NCBI GenBank assembly: GCA_947561585.1
Contig: CANNZV010001032.1
Location: 124,001-188,000 of the forward strand
Direction: 5' to 3'
Length of the DNA: 64,000 nucleotides
From: Caprella mutica
Taxonomy: Eukaryota > Arthropoda > Malacostraca > Amphipoda > Caprellidae
Position 1 is the first letter of the stretch. Every line of letters begins with the position of its first letter. Shown piece after piece: positions 54,676 to 63,717 of this stretch. The position numbers and the translations under genes were made by a program. The notes under the pieces are model-generated. The model was not told the DNA's origin. It worked only from the letters and a program-made list of their open reading frames with translations, and did not search any database.

Positions 54676-57600
54676 ATGGCTGTATCTGTTTCTATTCCAA
54701 TTGTGATGGAGAAGGTTTCTCCTGAGGGAGAGCGTGCTTATTACGAAGCATCTCCGGTCTTCTTTGGTGGTTATCTGGGCAAGCACGAGCGTGAGGATCG
54801 CGCGATTGCGCATTTGGAAGACGCTTTGCAGCGTGATCTTGGGAAGGCGGTCAAACAGGCGTCCCATGTGGTCGTTGCTGATTGGTCATTCTATCCTCAA
54901 TTAGCTCGGCATCACTTGGCGCTCAGTGTGCGGACTCGGCGGCGTACGTTTGAGGGGCGGTTTCTCTTTGTGGTTTTCAAAGCGTTTGATCGTGACTTGG
55001 TTTATTGTCCTAAGGCTCAGCTGACCTTCGAATGGCAACGTGGGGAGAGCCTGGAACAACGAGCTGCGGACGCTCTGGCTGATGCGATGCGATTGCGTGA
55101 GGGAGAACCGAACGCCTTCGAGCTCGAGGACATTGTCTCTCCTGGCTTCGCCCGGTTGAACCAGGTCGATTTGACCACCAATGCTGCGCAGAAACTTGCG
55201 TTGCGTGATTCATCCCGACCACTGGCTGAGATCGGTGGTGGCGATGCTATGTCCGGCGCTGTGGAGTTGCCGCGAGTCGGGCGTTGTCTTGACCGGCTCT
55301 ATCCAAATGATCTTCAACGTGCAATCTTGCGTGAGCATGAGGTTGGGCACCTGATGGATCTCTTTACGGATGCGACCGCGGCGCAACGGCCAGTCGTGCT
55401 GGTCGGGCCTAGCCTTGTGGGAAAGACAGCTATTATTCATGAGTTTGTTAGGCGACGACTGGATAGGCTGAACAGCCCTTCGTCTTCAACTCGCAAGGTG
55501 TGGCAGATCCATCCTCAACGTGTCATCACGGGAATGAGTTATGTTGGGCAATGGGAGGAACGCTTCCTCGCCGTGATGAAGGAGGTTCAACGGCAGAAGC
55601 ATGTGCTGGTGTTTGAAGATTTGTTAGGCCTCTTTCATGCTGGGCAGACATCACAGAGCGATCTGACTGTTGGTCAATTGCTCAAGGTTGAGTTGGAGGA
55701 GAATCCTGTCGATGTGCTCGCTGAGGCTACGCCGGAAGTTTGGCGACGTTTGCGAGAGCAAGACCGGGCCTTTGCTGATCTCTTTCAAGTGATCCCTGTG
55801 CGTGAGCCTACAGATGCGGAGACCTTGCGCGTGCTTATTCGGGTTGTGCAGGATCTTGAGTCTGACGAGAGCGTGACGTTTGCGCCTGAGGTGCTGCCTT
55901 TGGTCATCGAGTTGCAGCGGCGGTTCGCCCGGGTGCGAGCCTTTCCGGGGAAAGCGGTCGACTTTATCAAACAGCTCGTCGGTGGCCGGGACACGATCAC
56001 GGCTGAACGGGTAAGGGCTCATTTCCATCAACGCACAGGCATCCACACCTTATTTCTCGATGCCGAGAGTGCTTTGCCTCGTGAGCGCTTGGAAGGTTTC
56101 TTTGCTGAACGCATCGTGGGGCAAGATGCAGCGATCGGAGCGATGACGGATGCCGTAATGCTATCCAAGGCGCGTCTCAATGATCCGAGTCGGCCTTTGG
56201 CTTCTCTGCTCTTTCTTGGGCCTACAGGTGTCGGTAAGACGGAGTGCGCTAAAGCGCTGGGTGAGTTTGTCTTTGGAGATTCTCAGCGTTTGCTTCGGTT
56301 TGATATGAACGAGTTCGTTGGGCATGATGCGGTGGATCGCTTGGTGGGCAATGTGGTTCGTCCTCAGGGGCTACTGACGACGGCGATTCGGCGGCAGCCG
56401 TACACTGTCTTGCTCTTGGATGAGATTGAGAAGGCGCATCCGGACGTCTTTGACTTGTTATTGCAAATGCTAGGTGATGGGCGTCTTACGGATTTCGCGG
56501 GGCAAACGGCCGACTTTGGAAATGCGCTGATCATTCTAACCTCTAATCTTGGTGCTCGAGCTAGCCGGGTGCCGTTGGGCTTTACTTCCGATTCGTCGGA
56601 TCGTTCAGACGTCTATGTGAAAGCGGCTGAAGGCTTCTTTCGTCCGGAGCTTTTCAATCGGCTTGATCGTGTAGTGCCATTCCATGAACTGACGCAAGCG
56701 CACATGGAACAGATGGTACGTCATTTGACGACTCAAGCCTTGCAACGCCACGGAGTGCGGGCTCGGAAGATCATGTTAGAGTTGGATGATACGGTTTATC
56801 CACTCTTGGCAGAGCGTGGATTTGAGCCTGAGTATGGTGCGCGGGCTTTGCGTCGTGCGGTGGAGAAGGAGCTTGTTCGGCCTTTGGCGGCATCCTTAGC
56901 GGCGTCTAGGCCAGGTGGATTGATGGCTTTGCGTTTCTCGGCGATTGATGGCGAGGTTCAGTTTGAGGCGCGTTCTTTCGAGTCTGCTCTGTCTGAGCCA
57001 CGCTCGTTTCCGGAATCCGTTTCGTTAGAGTTGGCGGAGGAGATGGTCGATGCGACGAACGCGTTTCTACGTCGCGCTGATGACCAGGTGGATGCGTGGA
57101 TGTCAGGGTTGGATGACATGGAGGCGAAGTTGCCGTTTTACGGATTGCGTGAGGATCTTGCGTCGATTCGGTATCAGCGTGATCGGGTGCAGACAGAGAT
57201 TGAGTTTGAGCGTCGACGTCAGCAGCGCGGAGGGCGAGAAACGAAGTCGGTCTCGCATGGAGTGCGGCGTTTGTCAGTAGAGGCGACTGCTAGTCTTCTT
57301 GAGACGTTGCGTGGGGCTCCGAGTAGCAAGCAGGGTTTCCTGGAGTTGTGTCGAGATGCTGAGCAGGGGAATGCGCTGGCATCGACTGTCGAGGGCTTGG
57401 TTCTTCGTGTGAATCGGTTTGATCAGTATCTAACAGAAGTGCCGCCGGTTTGGGAGAAGGTGCATTTGACGGTAGAGGGGAACCTTCCTGTTCTATCGGA
57501 AGCGGGTGTTCGGCGCGCGCAGGTGCAGGGGCTTTCTGATCCGTATCTTCAGCAGTTGGAGTGGGTGCGTAGTCTACTTCGTTTGTTTCCAGAGGCGCAG

Positions 57601-57984
57601 GTGGAGCCATTAGACTCGGCTTGGGAACCTCTCCATGTGGAAGAAACTCGGAGCGATGCGGTGAAGGGGCTGATCGATTCAGAGAAACTGCCTGCTTTGG
57701 AGGGGAAGGAGCTGTTGATGCAGGGGCTCGCGGTTTCGCGTTTCCTGGAGAGTGAATCGGGAGGGCATCTCTTCTTTGCTGCGGACGGGTCGGTTCACTA
57801 TGTTTTTGTGAATCTTGCTGGCGAAGCTAGGAACGTGGATGCTCCGATCATTCGCGTGCACCATGAAATGGGTTGGTCGATAGATCTACGGACAGGCATT
57901 GTACTGGATGAACCGTGTGGATCGTGGTGGCCGGTGATTAGTGATTTGCTTCCGACTGCGGAGGAGTTTCGAACGCTTTTGTAA
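54676..57984 (+). CDS. Clp-like double AAA+ ATPase 2
   Basis: A 1,102-residue Hsp100-type ATPase built like its neighbour. A unique N-terminal domain (about 1-205) is followed by module 1: Walker A GPSLVGKT (244-251), a SYVGQWEER pore loop that keeps its Tyr289, and Walker B with the pair reversed to Glu-Asp (314-315). Module 2 is canonical: GPTGVGKT (515-522), Asp-Glu at 582-583 in LLLDEIEKAHPD, and a TSNLGA sensor. The D2 pore loop reads VVRPQGLL rather than GYVG. The C-terminal extension (about 780-1102) has coiled coil and a mixed domain. It starts nine bases after ATPase 1 and ends two bases before ATPase 3. Confidence 0.9.
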   Translation: MAVSVSIPIVMEKVSPEGERAYYEASPVFFGGYLGKHEREDRAIAHLEDALQRDLGKAVKQASHVVVADWSFYPQLARHHLALSVRTRRRTFEGRFLFVVFKAFDRDLVYCPKAQLTFEWQRGESLEQRAADALADAMRLREGEPNAFELEDIVSPGFARLNQVDLTTNAAQKLALRDSSRPLAEIGGGDAMSGAVELPRVGRCLDRLYPNDLQRAILREHEVGHLMDLFTDATAAQRPVVLVGPSLVGKTAIIHEFVRRRLDRLNSPSSSTRKVWQIHPQRVITGMSYVGQWEERFLAVMKEVQRQKHVLVFEDLLGLFHAGQTSQSDLTVGQLLKVELEENPVDVLAEATPEVWRRLREQDRAFADLFQVIPVREPTDAETLRVLIRVVQDLESDESVTFAPEVLPLVIELQRRFARVRAFPGKAVDFIKQLVGGRDTITAERVRAHFHQRTGIHTLFLDAESALPRERLEGFFAERIVGQDAAIGAMTDAVMLSKARLNDPSRPLASLLFLGPTGVGKTECAKALGEFVFGDSQRLLRFDMNEFVGHDAVDRLVGNVVRPQGLLTTAIRRQPYTVLLLDEIEKAHPDVFDLLLQMLGDGRLTDFAGQTADFGNALIILTSNLGARASRVPLGFTSDSSDRSDVYVKAAEGFFRPELFNRLDRVVPFHELTQAHMEQMVRHLTTQALQRHGVRARKIMLELDDTVYPLLAERGFEPEYGARALRRAVEKELVRPLAASLAASRPGGLMALRFSAIDGEVQFEARSFESALSEPRSFPESVSLELAEEMVDATNAFLRRADDQVDAWMSGLDDMEAKLPFYGLREDLASIRYQRDRVQTEIEFERRRQQRGGRETKSVSHGVRRLSVEATASLLETLRGAPSSKQGFLELCRDAEQGNALASTVEGLVLRVNRFDQYLTEVPPVWEKVHLTVEGNLPVLSEAGVRRAQVQGLSDPYLQQLEWVRSLLRLFPEAQVEPLDSAWEPLHVEETRSDAVKGLIDSEKLPALEGKELLMQGLAVSRFLESESGGHLFFAADGSVHYVFVNLAGEARNVDAPIIRVHHEMGWSIDLRTGIVLDEPCGSWWPVISDLLPTAEEFRTLL

Positions 57985-57986
57985 CG

Positions 57987-60248
57987 ATGGCGACGACTGC
58001 ACGTTATCTCATTATTGTGTGGCAGGATCATGCTGGCATGTACACGGGGCGTTTGTTAGATGAGGATGATGACGGGGTGGCCGTTTCGAATTCGCGTCGT
58101 GACCTGCTGCGTCATTTACGAGAATACGTTACTCATCTTCATGAGAGTAATGGCTACTGGTTTGAGCCGGAGTTTCTTCGTCCTGTGCTCAAGCGGCAGA
58201 GCTTCAAAGTCTATCCTGAGTATCAGCAAGGCGAGAAGACCTTTGCTAGCAAAGACCCGGTGGTGCTGAAGCTTGCCTGTGTCACGGGAGAGCGGGAGTC
58301 GGGTCTCTACACGGCGCTCCTGCCTACCTTGGACGTGGCTTTTGAGTATCACGATGAGAAGAGTTTCTCTAAACTAGCAGCACACTATGTGCGCGGTGCG
58401 GTGAAGGGAATGACGCCGCGAGAGCTGTCTCGCTTTCTGGCGCCTAGTTCGATTGAGTTGGAAGAACTGGTGGTGACCTTGAAGGAAGTGAAGGTTCGCA
58501 AACAGGTCGAATGGGAAGTGGAGAATTTGAAGCGGATCGCGGATCCTTTAACGGTACGCACGAGGGGCCGCCTTTCTCGGGCCTGGGAACGCGAGGCGGA
58601 TGTGCTCGCTTTGGAACAGCTTCTACGTCAGGATCGCAGTCATGTGTGTTTGGTAGGCGCTTCGGGCTGTGGCAAGACGGCGATTCTCATCGAGGCGGGA
58701 CGGAAGGTGGAAGCATCGGCACCGATGGATCGTTCAGGTTCCGGGACGTCGGGTAAATCGCCGCTCTTCTGGCTGAGTAGTGCTGGGCGAATCATTGCGG
58801 GATCGCCCTTCCTGGGGCAGTGGGAGGCTCGTTTTGAGGAGGCAGTGGAGGAATTGTCACGATTGCGCGGGGTGCTGTGTGTGACGAATCTTCTTGAGTT
58901 ACTACGTTTGGGAGGCACAGGGCCAGAGTCTAGCATTGCGGCCTTTCTTCTGCCGATGTTGCAGGATGGCTCGCTTCGCTTGGTCGCTGAGGCTACGCCC
59001 GAGGAGCTTGATGCTTGTGATCGTCTCTTGCCTGGCTTAGTCGATTGTCTGAATGTCATTCAGGTGGAAGCGCTGTCTGAGGCGGCTTCGCTTGGTTTGC
59101 TTTCGAAGGCGGTTTCTCATTATACCAATACGGATAAGCTCAGTTTCGAAGAGGGGATCGCCGAGGCGACTTTCGAACTCTTTCATCGTTTCCAACCGTA
59201 TGCGGCTTTCCCTGGGCGAGCGTTAGACTTTCTAGCGAAGGCGGTGGTGCAAGCACGTGATGATAAGCTCAGTTCAATACGGGTCGACTGGTTGCGTGAG
59301 CAGTATGCCATTGCCTCGGGGCTTCCGGTGACGTTTCTTAGCGACAATGTTTCGCTGACCGCGGACGAGGTTTCTTCTGTCTTGAGTCAGGATGTCATTG
59401 GTCAGACGGATGCCGTGCGGTCGATTAGTCAGTGTCTTGTCCGTTTCAAGGCAGGGCTGAATGATCCTAGGCGGCCTCTTGGCGTCTTTCTCTTCTGTGG
59501 ACCGACAGGCGTGGGCAAGACGGCGCTCGTTCGTGCACTTGGCGATTACCTCTTCGGAAACAAGCCTGCTGCTGATCGGCTCGTGCGTTTGGATATGAGC
59601 GAGTATGCTAGCTATGACGCTGCTGTGCGTCTGCTAGGCCACACGAGTGGTGAGCCTTCTGAATTGATCAGGCGGGTGCGTGCGCAGCCGTTCACGGTGT
59701 TATTGCTTGATGAGATTGAGAAGGCGTCGGATGAGGTCTTTGATCTTTTCCTTAACGTGTTTGAAGAGGGGCGACTCACCGATGCTTTCGGAAGAGCCAC
59801 GTCCTTCCAAAGCACGGTCATTATCATGACTTCGAACCTTGGAGCAGAAGGTGTACGCACGATGAGTTTCGAGCCAAACTCAGCAGGAGTAAACCGGGAG
59901 GTCATCAAGCGCTTCTTTCGTCCGGAGTTCTTCAATCGCTTGGATGAAGTTCTCTACTTCCAGCCGCTCGATCATGAAGCGATCAAAGAGGTGACTCGAA
60001 AGGAGCTTGCTGAAGTGGCACAACGTGAGGGACTTGCGGCTCGACGTCTCAAGCTCGAATACAGCGAGCGTCTGATTGATGAACTTAGTCGTGCTGGATT
60101 TGATCCCAAGCTGGGAGCTCGTCCGCTTCAGAGGAAGATTGAAGAGACGATTACGGTCGCGTTAAGTAGCTATTTGTTAGAGAGTTCTGACGCTAGAGAT
60201 GCGACCCTGACTTTGGATTGGCAGGATGGTGTTGTTCAGGTGAATTAG
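57987..60248 (+). CDS. Clp-like double AAA+ ATPase 3
   Basis: A 753-residue ATPase, the shortest of the three because it has no C-terminal extension after the D2-small domain. The N-terminal region (about 1-195) is again unique. Module 1: Walker A GASGCGKT (224-231), pore loop SPFLGQWEAR with Phe275, and Walker B destroyed (Thr-Asn at 300-301). Module 2: Walker A GPTGVGKT (505-512), Asp-Glu at 575-576, TSNLGAEG sensor; the pore-loop segment reads TSGEPSEL. The gene starts two bases after ATPase 2 (translational coupling) and is followed 62 bases later by the first unknown gene of the same operon. Confidence 0.9.
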   Translation: MATTARYLIIVWQDHAGMYTGRLLDEDDDGVAVSNSRRDLLRHLREYVTHLHESNGYWFEPEFLRPVLKRQSFKVYPEYQQGEKTFASKDPVVLKLACVTGERESGLYTALLPTLDVAFEYHDEKSFSKLAAHYVRGAVKGMTPRELSRFLAPSSIELEELVVTLKEVKVRKQVEWEVENLKRIADPLTVRTRGRLSRAWEREADVLALEQLLRQDRSHVCLVGASGCGKTAILIEAGRKVEASAPMDRSGSGTSGKSPLFWLSSAGRIIAGSPFLGQWEARFEEAVEELSRLRGVLCVTNLLELLRLGGTGPESSIAAFLLPMLQDGSLRLVAEATPEELDACDRLLPGLVDCLNVIQVEALSEAASLGLLSKAVSHYTNTDKLSFEEGIAEATFELFHRFQPYAAFPGRALDFLAKAVVQARDDKLSSIRVDWLREQYAIASGLPVTFLSDNVSLTADEVSSVLSQDVIGQTDAVRSISQCLVRFKAGLNDPRRPLGVFLFCGPTGVGKTALVRALGDYLFGNKPAADRLVRLDMSEYASYDAAVRLLGHTSGEPSELIRRVRAQPFTVLLLDEIEKASDEVFDLFLNVFEEGRLTDAFGRATSFQSTVIIMTSNLGAEGVRTMSFEPNSAGVNREVIKRFFRPEFFNRLDEVLYFQPLDHEAIKEVTRKELAEVAQREGLAARRLKLEYSERLIDELSRAGFDPKLGARPLQRKIEETITVALSSYLLESSDARDATLTLDWQDGVVQVN

Positions 60249-60310
60249 GCACGATTCGAGCAACTTTCTCCTTGGGAATCTCCGATTTCGGGGCTTACTC
60301 TATCAGAATC

Positions 60311-60934
60311 ATGGCGACTCCATTAGTATTTCAGTTTGGCGGGGAGGAATCGGCCTGCCATCTCTCCAAGGTTGAGCGTTCGAAGCTCTACGGCTACGTG
60401 GAGAAGGAGGTGGTGGACGAGAATGATGCTGTTTGCCGCACGGTCACGTTGGCTGCCGATGGGCAGACGTTGATTGGTAGCGGAGGTTCAAGCTTTGCTT
60501 ACATTGATCCTGATGGTCAGTGGTGCGACAAGTCTATACTTCAAGCGGTCAATATAGAGAATGAGCCCTTGGTATCCTCGACCTCAAGTTTTAAAGCGCC
60601 GATCGATCTGACCGACGAAGTGACGGTGGAAGACTACCTTTCGCATAACATTCGTTCTGTCTATGTGCTGGATTCTCCAGACGGCTTTGCGGCGCCACTT
60701 CTTGCGGCTTTGAAGGATGGTAAGATCTTTCACTTTCCGTTTAGTTATCGAGGAGGGTTGGACCCTGATGAGGGCTTTCTTCTTCAAGGGAAAGACGATG
60801 TGATCTGGTTGGCTTTGGGCAAACCGGCAGCGATCAAGATGGTCGGGCTGGCTGAGGTCGTGTCCTCGGTGGACAGCGCGTCGGATGATGATGAGGGAGA
60901 CGAGGATGATCTCATGGACTTTGGCTTGATGTAA
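60311..60934 (+). CDS. Unknown soluble protein in the Clp-like/ligase operon
   Basis: A 207-residue protein with no recognised domain. It is mostly beta-rich, with strands such as TVTLAADGQTLIGSGGSSF and IRSVYVLDSPDGF. It ends in a strongly acidic tail (SASDDDEGDEDDLMDFGLM) that could dock to a basic surface. There is no signal peptide or membrane helix. The ATG at 60311 is chosen because upstream residues (from 60218) overlap ATPase 3. It is followed 13 bases later by the next operon gene. It could be an adaptor or substrate-handling factor for the ATPases. Confidence 0.7.
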   Translation: MATPLVFQFGGEESACHLSKVERSKLYGYVEKEVVDENDAVCRTVTLAADGQTLIGSGGSSFAYIDPDGQWCDKSILQAVNIENEPLVSSTSSFKAPIDLTDEVTVEDYLSHNIRSVYVLDSPDGFAAPLLAALKDGKIFHFPFSYRGGLDPDEGFLLQGKDDVIWLALGKPAAIKMVGLAEVVSSVDSASDDDEGDEDDLMDFGLM

Positions 60935-60947
60935 GAGGAGACAAGTA

Positions 60948-61661
60948 ATGGAAATCAATATTACAAATAGCAAGGGGCGCGATGCAATGGTCACGGCGCA
61001 GTCGGTGACCTCAGCGCTCAAGGTGCGGTGGATAGATGCTGACGAGCGTCAGGTGACAAATCGCAAGATCCTAAAGGGTGACCTTGATCGCGATGTGGCA
61101 GCGTTAGAAACCCAATACGGAGACCTGGATAAAGTTGGACAGGCGTTGATCGATGAAGATCCTGAGGTGGACATCGAGCGCTATGGTTGCTTCCTCGAAG
61201 AGTCGACTCGTGTTTATATCAACGCTGACAATGAAGTTGTCAGTAAGGTGGTTCATTGGGAAGTGGTGAAGGGTCCCAAGGGTGAGGTGAAGGAGCGTCG
61301 TCCTCGCAAGAGGGAAGAGCCTAATGTGGCGACGGAACAGCCGCTTTCGTGGACGGGGAAGATGTTGCCACGGGCGAAGGTCTATAATCAGTTTGTCTTT
61401 TCTAGCAAGATGCAAATCGTGCATCATAATGGGCTTACCTACGACTTCTTGTTTGGCATGGCCAAGGAACTCGCGGCTAAGGATAGCCTGCTTCTTCTGG
61501 CCGGCGGGGCGAATGGAAATGAGCCGCTGATCTTTCGTCACGGGAGCACACCTTATCGGGGCTTTCTCGAGGGGCGCGTTGATGGTGAGAAATACGCGCT
61601 CATTCTTCACTTGTCTAACATGGAGCTAAAGCAGCCCGAGCCTGCAACCGAGGAAGCCTAA
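60948..61661 (+). CDS. Second unknown soluble protein in the Clp-like/ligase operon
   Basis: A 237-residue protein preceded by a strong Shine-Dalgarno sequence (GAGGAG, 60935-60940). Residues 1-105 look like a small alpha/beta domain. A basic linker (KGEVKERRPRKREEPN, near 118-133) leads to a second domain with LLLLAGGANGNEPLIF and a strand-rich end. No enzyme motif is recognised. It may be a nucleic-acid-binding partner because of its basic linker. The ligase gene follows eight bases after its stop. Confidence 0.68.
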   Translation: MEINITNSKGRDAMVTAQSVTSALKVRWIDADERQVTNRKILKGDLDRDVAALETQYGDLDKVGQALIDEDPEVDIERYGCFLEESTRVYINADNEVVSKVVHWEVVKGPKGEVKERRPRKREEPNVATEQPLSWTGKMLPRAKVYNQFVFSSKMQIVHHNGLTYDFLFGMAKELAAKDSLLLLAGGANGNEPLIFRHGSTPYRGFLEGRVDGEKYALILHLSNMELKQPEPATEEA

Positions 61662-61669
61662 AAATCAAG

Positions 61670-63145
61670 ATGGCCTTAGATCGAACACATTTAAAGATCA
61701 AGATCGGTGACTACGCGATCGGAACTGCAGCGGCTCTGCCTAACCCTCGTTGGTTAAGCTTTGCTCAGAATTATCGGCGCATGGCGAGTGCGCGCATGAT
61801 GTCCTTGGACCGGTCTGGCTTGGATAAGCGTCTGCCTGACAATGATTACCATGTTAGTCGAAAGATTGATGGTGAATTCACTGTCTTGATCTGTGACGGA
61901 GGCGAAGCCATGACGGTGAATCCTGGTGGGACGGTTCGAGCCGGTCTGCCCTTTCTGAAAGAGGTGGAGAAGCTGCTGAAGGCTGCCGGCGTGGGTGACA
62001 AGACGGTCATGATCGCAGGGGAGTTGTATGTGGATCGTGAGGATGGGAAGCGCTCTCGAGTGCATGATGTTTCGCGTGTGGCGCGGAATCCTGAGTCAGC
62101 GAAACAACTCAAGCAGATCAAGTTTGCCGCGTTCGATATCATTCAATGGGAAGGTGAGGATGAAGAGAGTGCTTACGGTGAAGTCTGGTCTCGCATTGTG
62201 GCGACGTTTGGAAAGGGTGATCTCGTGCACCCGGTCGAGACGGTCGAAATGAGCAAGACGAAGGACGTGATTGCTCAGTTTGAGACTTGGGTGGAGAAAG
62301 AAGGGGCTGAAGGGCTCATTGCACGAAGTGATGCTGCAGGGACTTTCAAAGTGAAGCCTCGCTATTCAGTGGATGCCGTTGCTATCGGCTTTGCTGAGGG
62401 TATTGATGATCGCAGTGGTCTCTTGCATGATATTCTCCTAGCACTCGTGCGTAACGATGGCGCTTATCATGTGATCGGGCGTGTGGGCGGCGGGTTTACT
62501 GATGACCAACGGAGAGACTACCTTTCTGACTTACAGGATCTCAAGGTCGATAGTGACTATTCGGAAGTGAACTCTGATCGGGTCGCTTACCAGATGATTC
62601 GTCCTGACAAAGTGGTGGAAATTTCCTGCCTTGATGTCATTTCCACGACTACTCGTGGAGGTGCGATCAATCGGATGGTGCTTCAGTGGGACGCGAAGGC
62701 TAACAAGTGGACGACTGAGAGGCGGCTCCCGTCAGCCAGTATCATTTCCCCGGAGTTTGAGAGGTTCCGTGATGACAAGGAGCCTACGGCAGATGCGGCG
62801 GGCTTGAGCCAGTTGACCTCGATTGTGGAGATCGAAGGGACAGTGAAGACGCTTGAAGATTTTAAATTACCTAAGGCGGAGGTGCTCAAGCGTGTGGTTT
62901 ACACCAAGGAGCTGAAGGGCAAGACGATGGTCCGGAAGCTCCTTCTTTGGAAGACGAACAAAGAGGATCACGCGACGAGCTACCCAGCTTATGTGCTGCA
63001 TTACACCGACTTCAGCCCGAATCGGAAGTCGCAGATGGATAGGGATGTCCGTGTGAGCAACTGCAAAGAGCAGATAGATGGTTTCTGGGAAACACTGTCA
63101 GCGAAGGCGTTTGTGCGGGGCTGGAAGGAATTTGGTGCTGAGTAG
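61670..63145 (+). CDS. ATP-dependent ligase-type nucleotidyltransferase
   Basis: A 491-residue protein with the motif order of ATP-dependent DNA/RNA ligases: motif I KIDG at residues 65-68 (Lys65 would carry AMP), the GELYV motif III near 117-121, FAAFDIIQ (IIIa) at 152-159, EGLIAR (IV) at 214-219, and FKVKP (V) at 226-230. An OB-like part (about 240-335) follows. The last 150 residues are an extra domain of unknown type. It lacks the polymerase and phosphoesterase domains of LigD, and no Ku is nearby. As the last gene of the ATPase operon it suggests sealing or AMP-capping of nucleic acid in the same process. Confidence 0.87.
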   Translation: MALDRTHLKIKIGDYAIGTAAALPNPRWLSFAQNYRRMASARMMSLDRSGLDKRLPDNDYHVSRKIDGEFTVLICDGGEAMTVNPGGTVRAGLPFLKEVEKLLKAAGVGDKTVMIAGELYVDREDGKRSRVHDVSRVARNPESAKQLKQIKFAAFDIIQWEGEDEESAYGEVWSRIVATFGKGDLVHPVETVEMSKTKDVIAQFETWVEKEGAEGLIARSDAAGTFKVKPRYSVDAVAIGFAEGIDDRSGLLHDILLALVRNDGAYHVIGRVGGGFTDDQRRDYLSDLQDLKVDSDYSEVNSDRVAYQMIRPDKVVEISCLDVISTTTRGGAINRMVLQWDAKANKWTTERRLPSASIISPEFERFRDDKEPTADAAGLSQLTSIVEIEGTVKTLEDFKLPKAEVLKRVVYTKELKGKTMVRKLLLWKTNKEDHATSYPAYVLHYTDFSPNRKSQMDRDVRVSNCKEQIDGFWETLSAKAFVRGWKEFGAE

Positions 63146-63199
63146 GAGCGTGGCCTGTTTGAGTTGACTTGGGGGCTTATATCCTGACGTTAGTGGGTT

Positions 63200-63715
63200 A
63201 TGGTAACCTTGCATTCTCGTCCGCTTCGGAGTCTTCTCAGGGTGTCCCGTCTCAACGGGCGGTGTGTGGCTTGGGTTGCAGGGTTGGGTTTGCTGGTGAC
63301 GTTGTTGATCGGAGATTGGCTAGGGGTGTTGGTCAGTGCGCTAGTCGTTGTGGCCGGAGTCATTGAGCTTCGAGGCCACGGTTTACTTGAGCACAGTCTT
63401 GAGAAGGGTGGGCGTTTGTTAATAGGCGCTCAGTGGTGGTTGATGGCCGTGCTGTTTGGCTACTGTTTGTGGCAGCTAACTCACATTGACCCACATCCCA
63501 TCTTAGGTTCACTGTCTCCCGAGATGATTCGCGGGATGGAATCGGTGGGCTACTCGGATTCGACTTTTGCTAGCTTATTGCGAAAGGTTTCCATAGCTGT
63601 CTATGGGGGTGTGATGTTTGCCTCGCTGATACATCAAGGTGGCCTGCTGATTTTTTACAAGCGCAAGTTGCGAGAGTTAGCGAGCACGTCCACTCCTCCG
63701 TCTGTGCAGGTCTGA
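63200..63715 (+). CDS. Membrane protein of unknown function
   Basis: A 171-residue protein with a basic N-terminus (about 1-22) and three to four hydrophobic helices: about 23-38, 40-56, 76-92 and 132-150. It has no recognised motif. It begins 54 bases after the ligase gene, so it may or may not belong to the same operon. A positive start and Arg/Lys-rich cytoplasmic end suggest an inner-membrane location. Confidence 0.65.
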   Translation: MVTLHSRPLRSLLRVSRLNGRCVAWVAGLGLLVTLLIGDWLGVLVSALVVVAGVIELRGHGLLEHSLEKGGRLLIGAQWWLMAVLFGYCLWQLTHIDPHPILGSLSPEMIRGMESVGYSDSTFASLLRKVSIAVYGGVMFASLIHQGGLLIFYKRKLRELASTSTPPSVQV

Positions 63716-63717
63716 CG

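Noticed and set aside
51379..60248. ClpB/ClpC housekeeping chaperones
   Set aside because: They lack the Clp N domain, the M domain and the D2 pore-loop motif, and occur as three different copies in one operon with a ligase.
61670..63145. LigD-type end-joining ligase
   Set aside because: No polymerase or phosphoesterase domain, and no Ku gene in the window; only the ligase core motifs are present.
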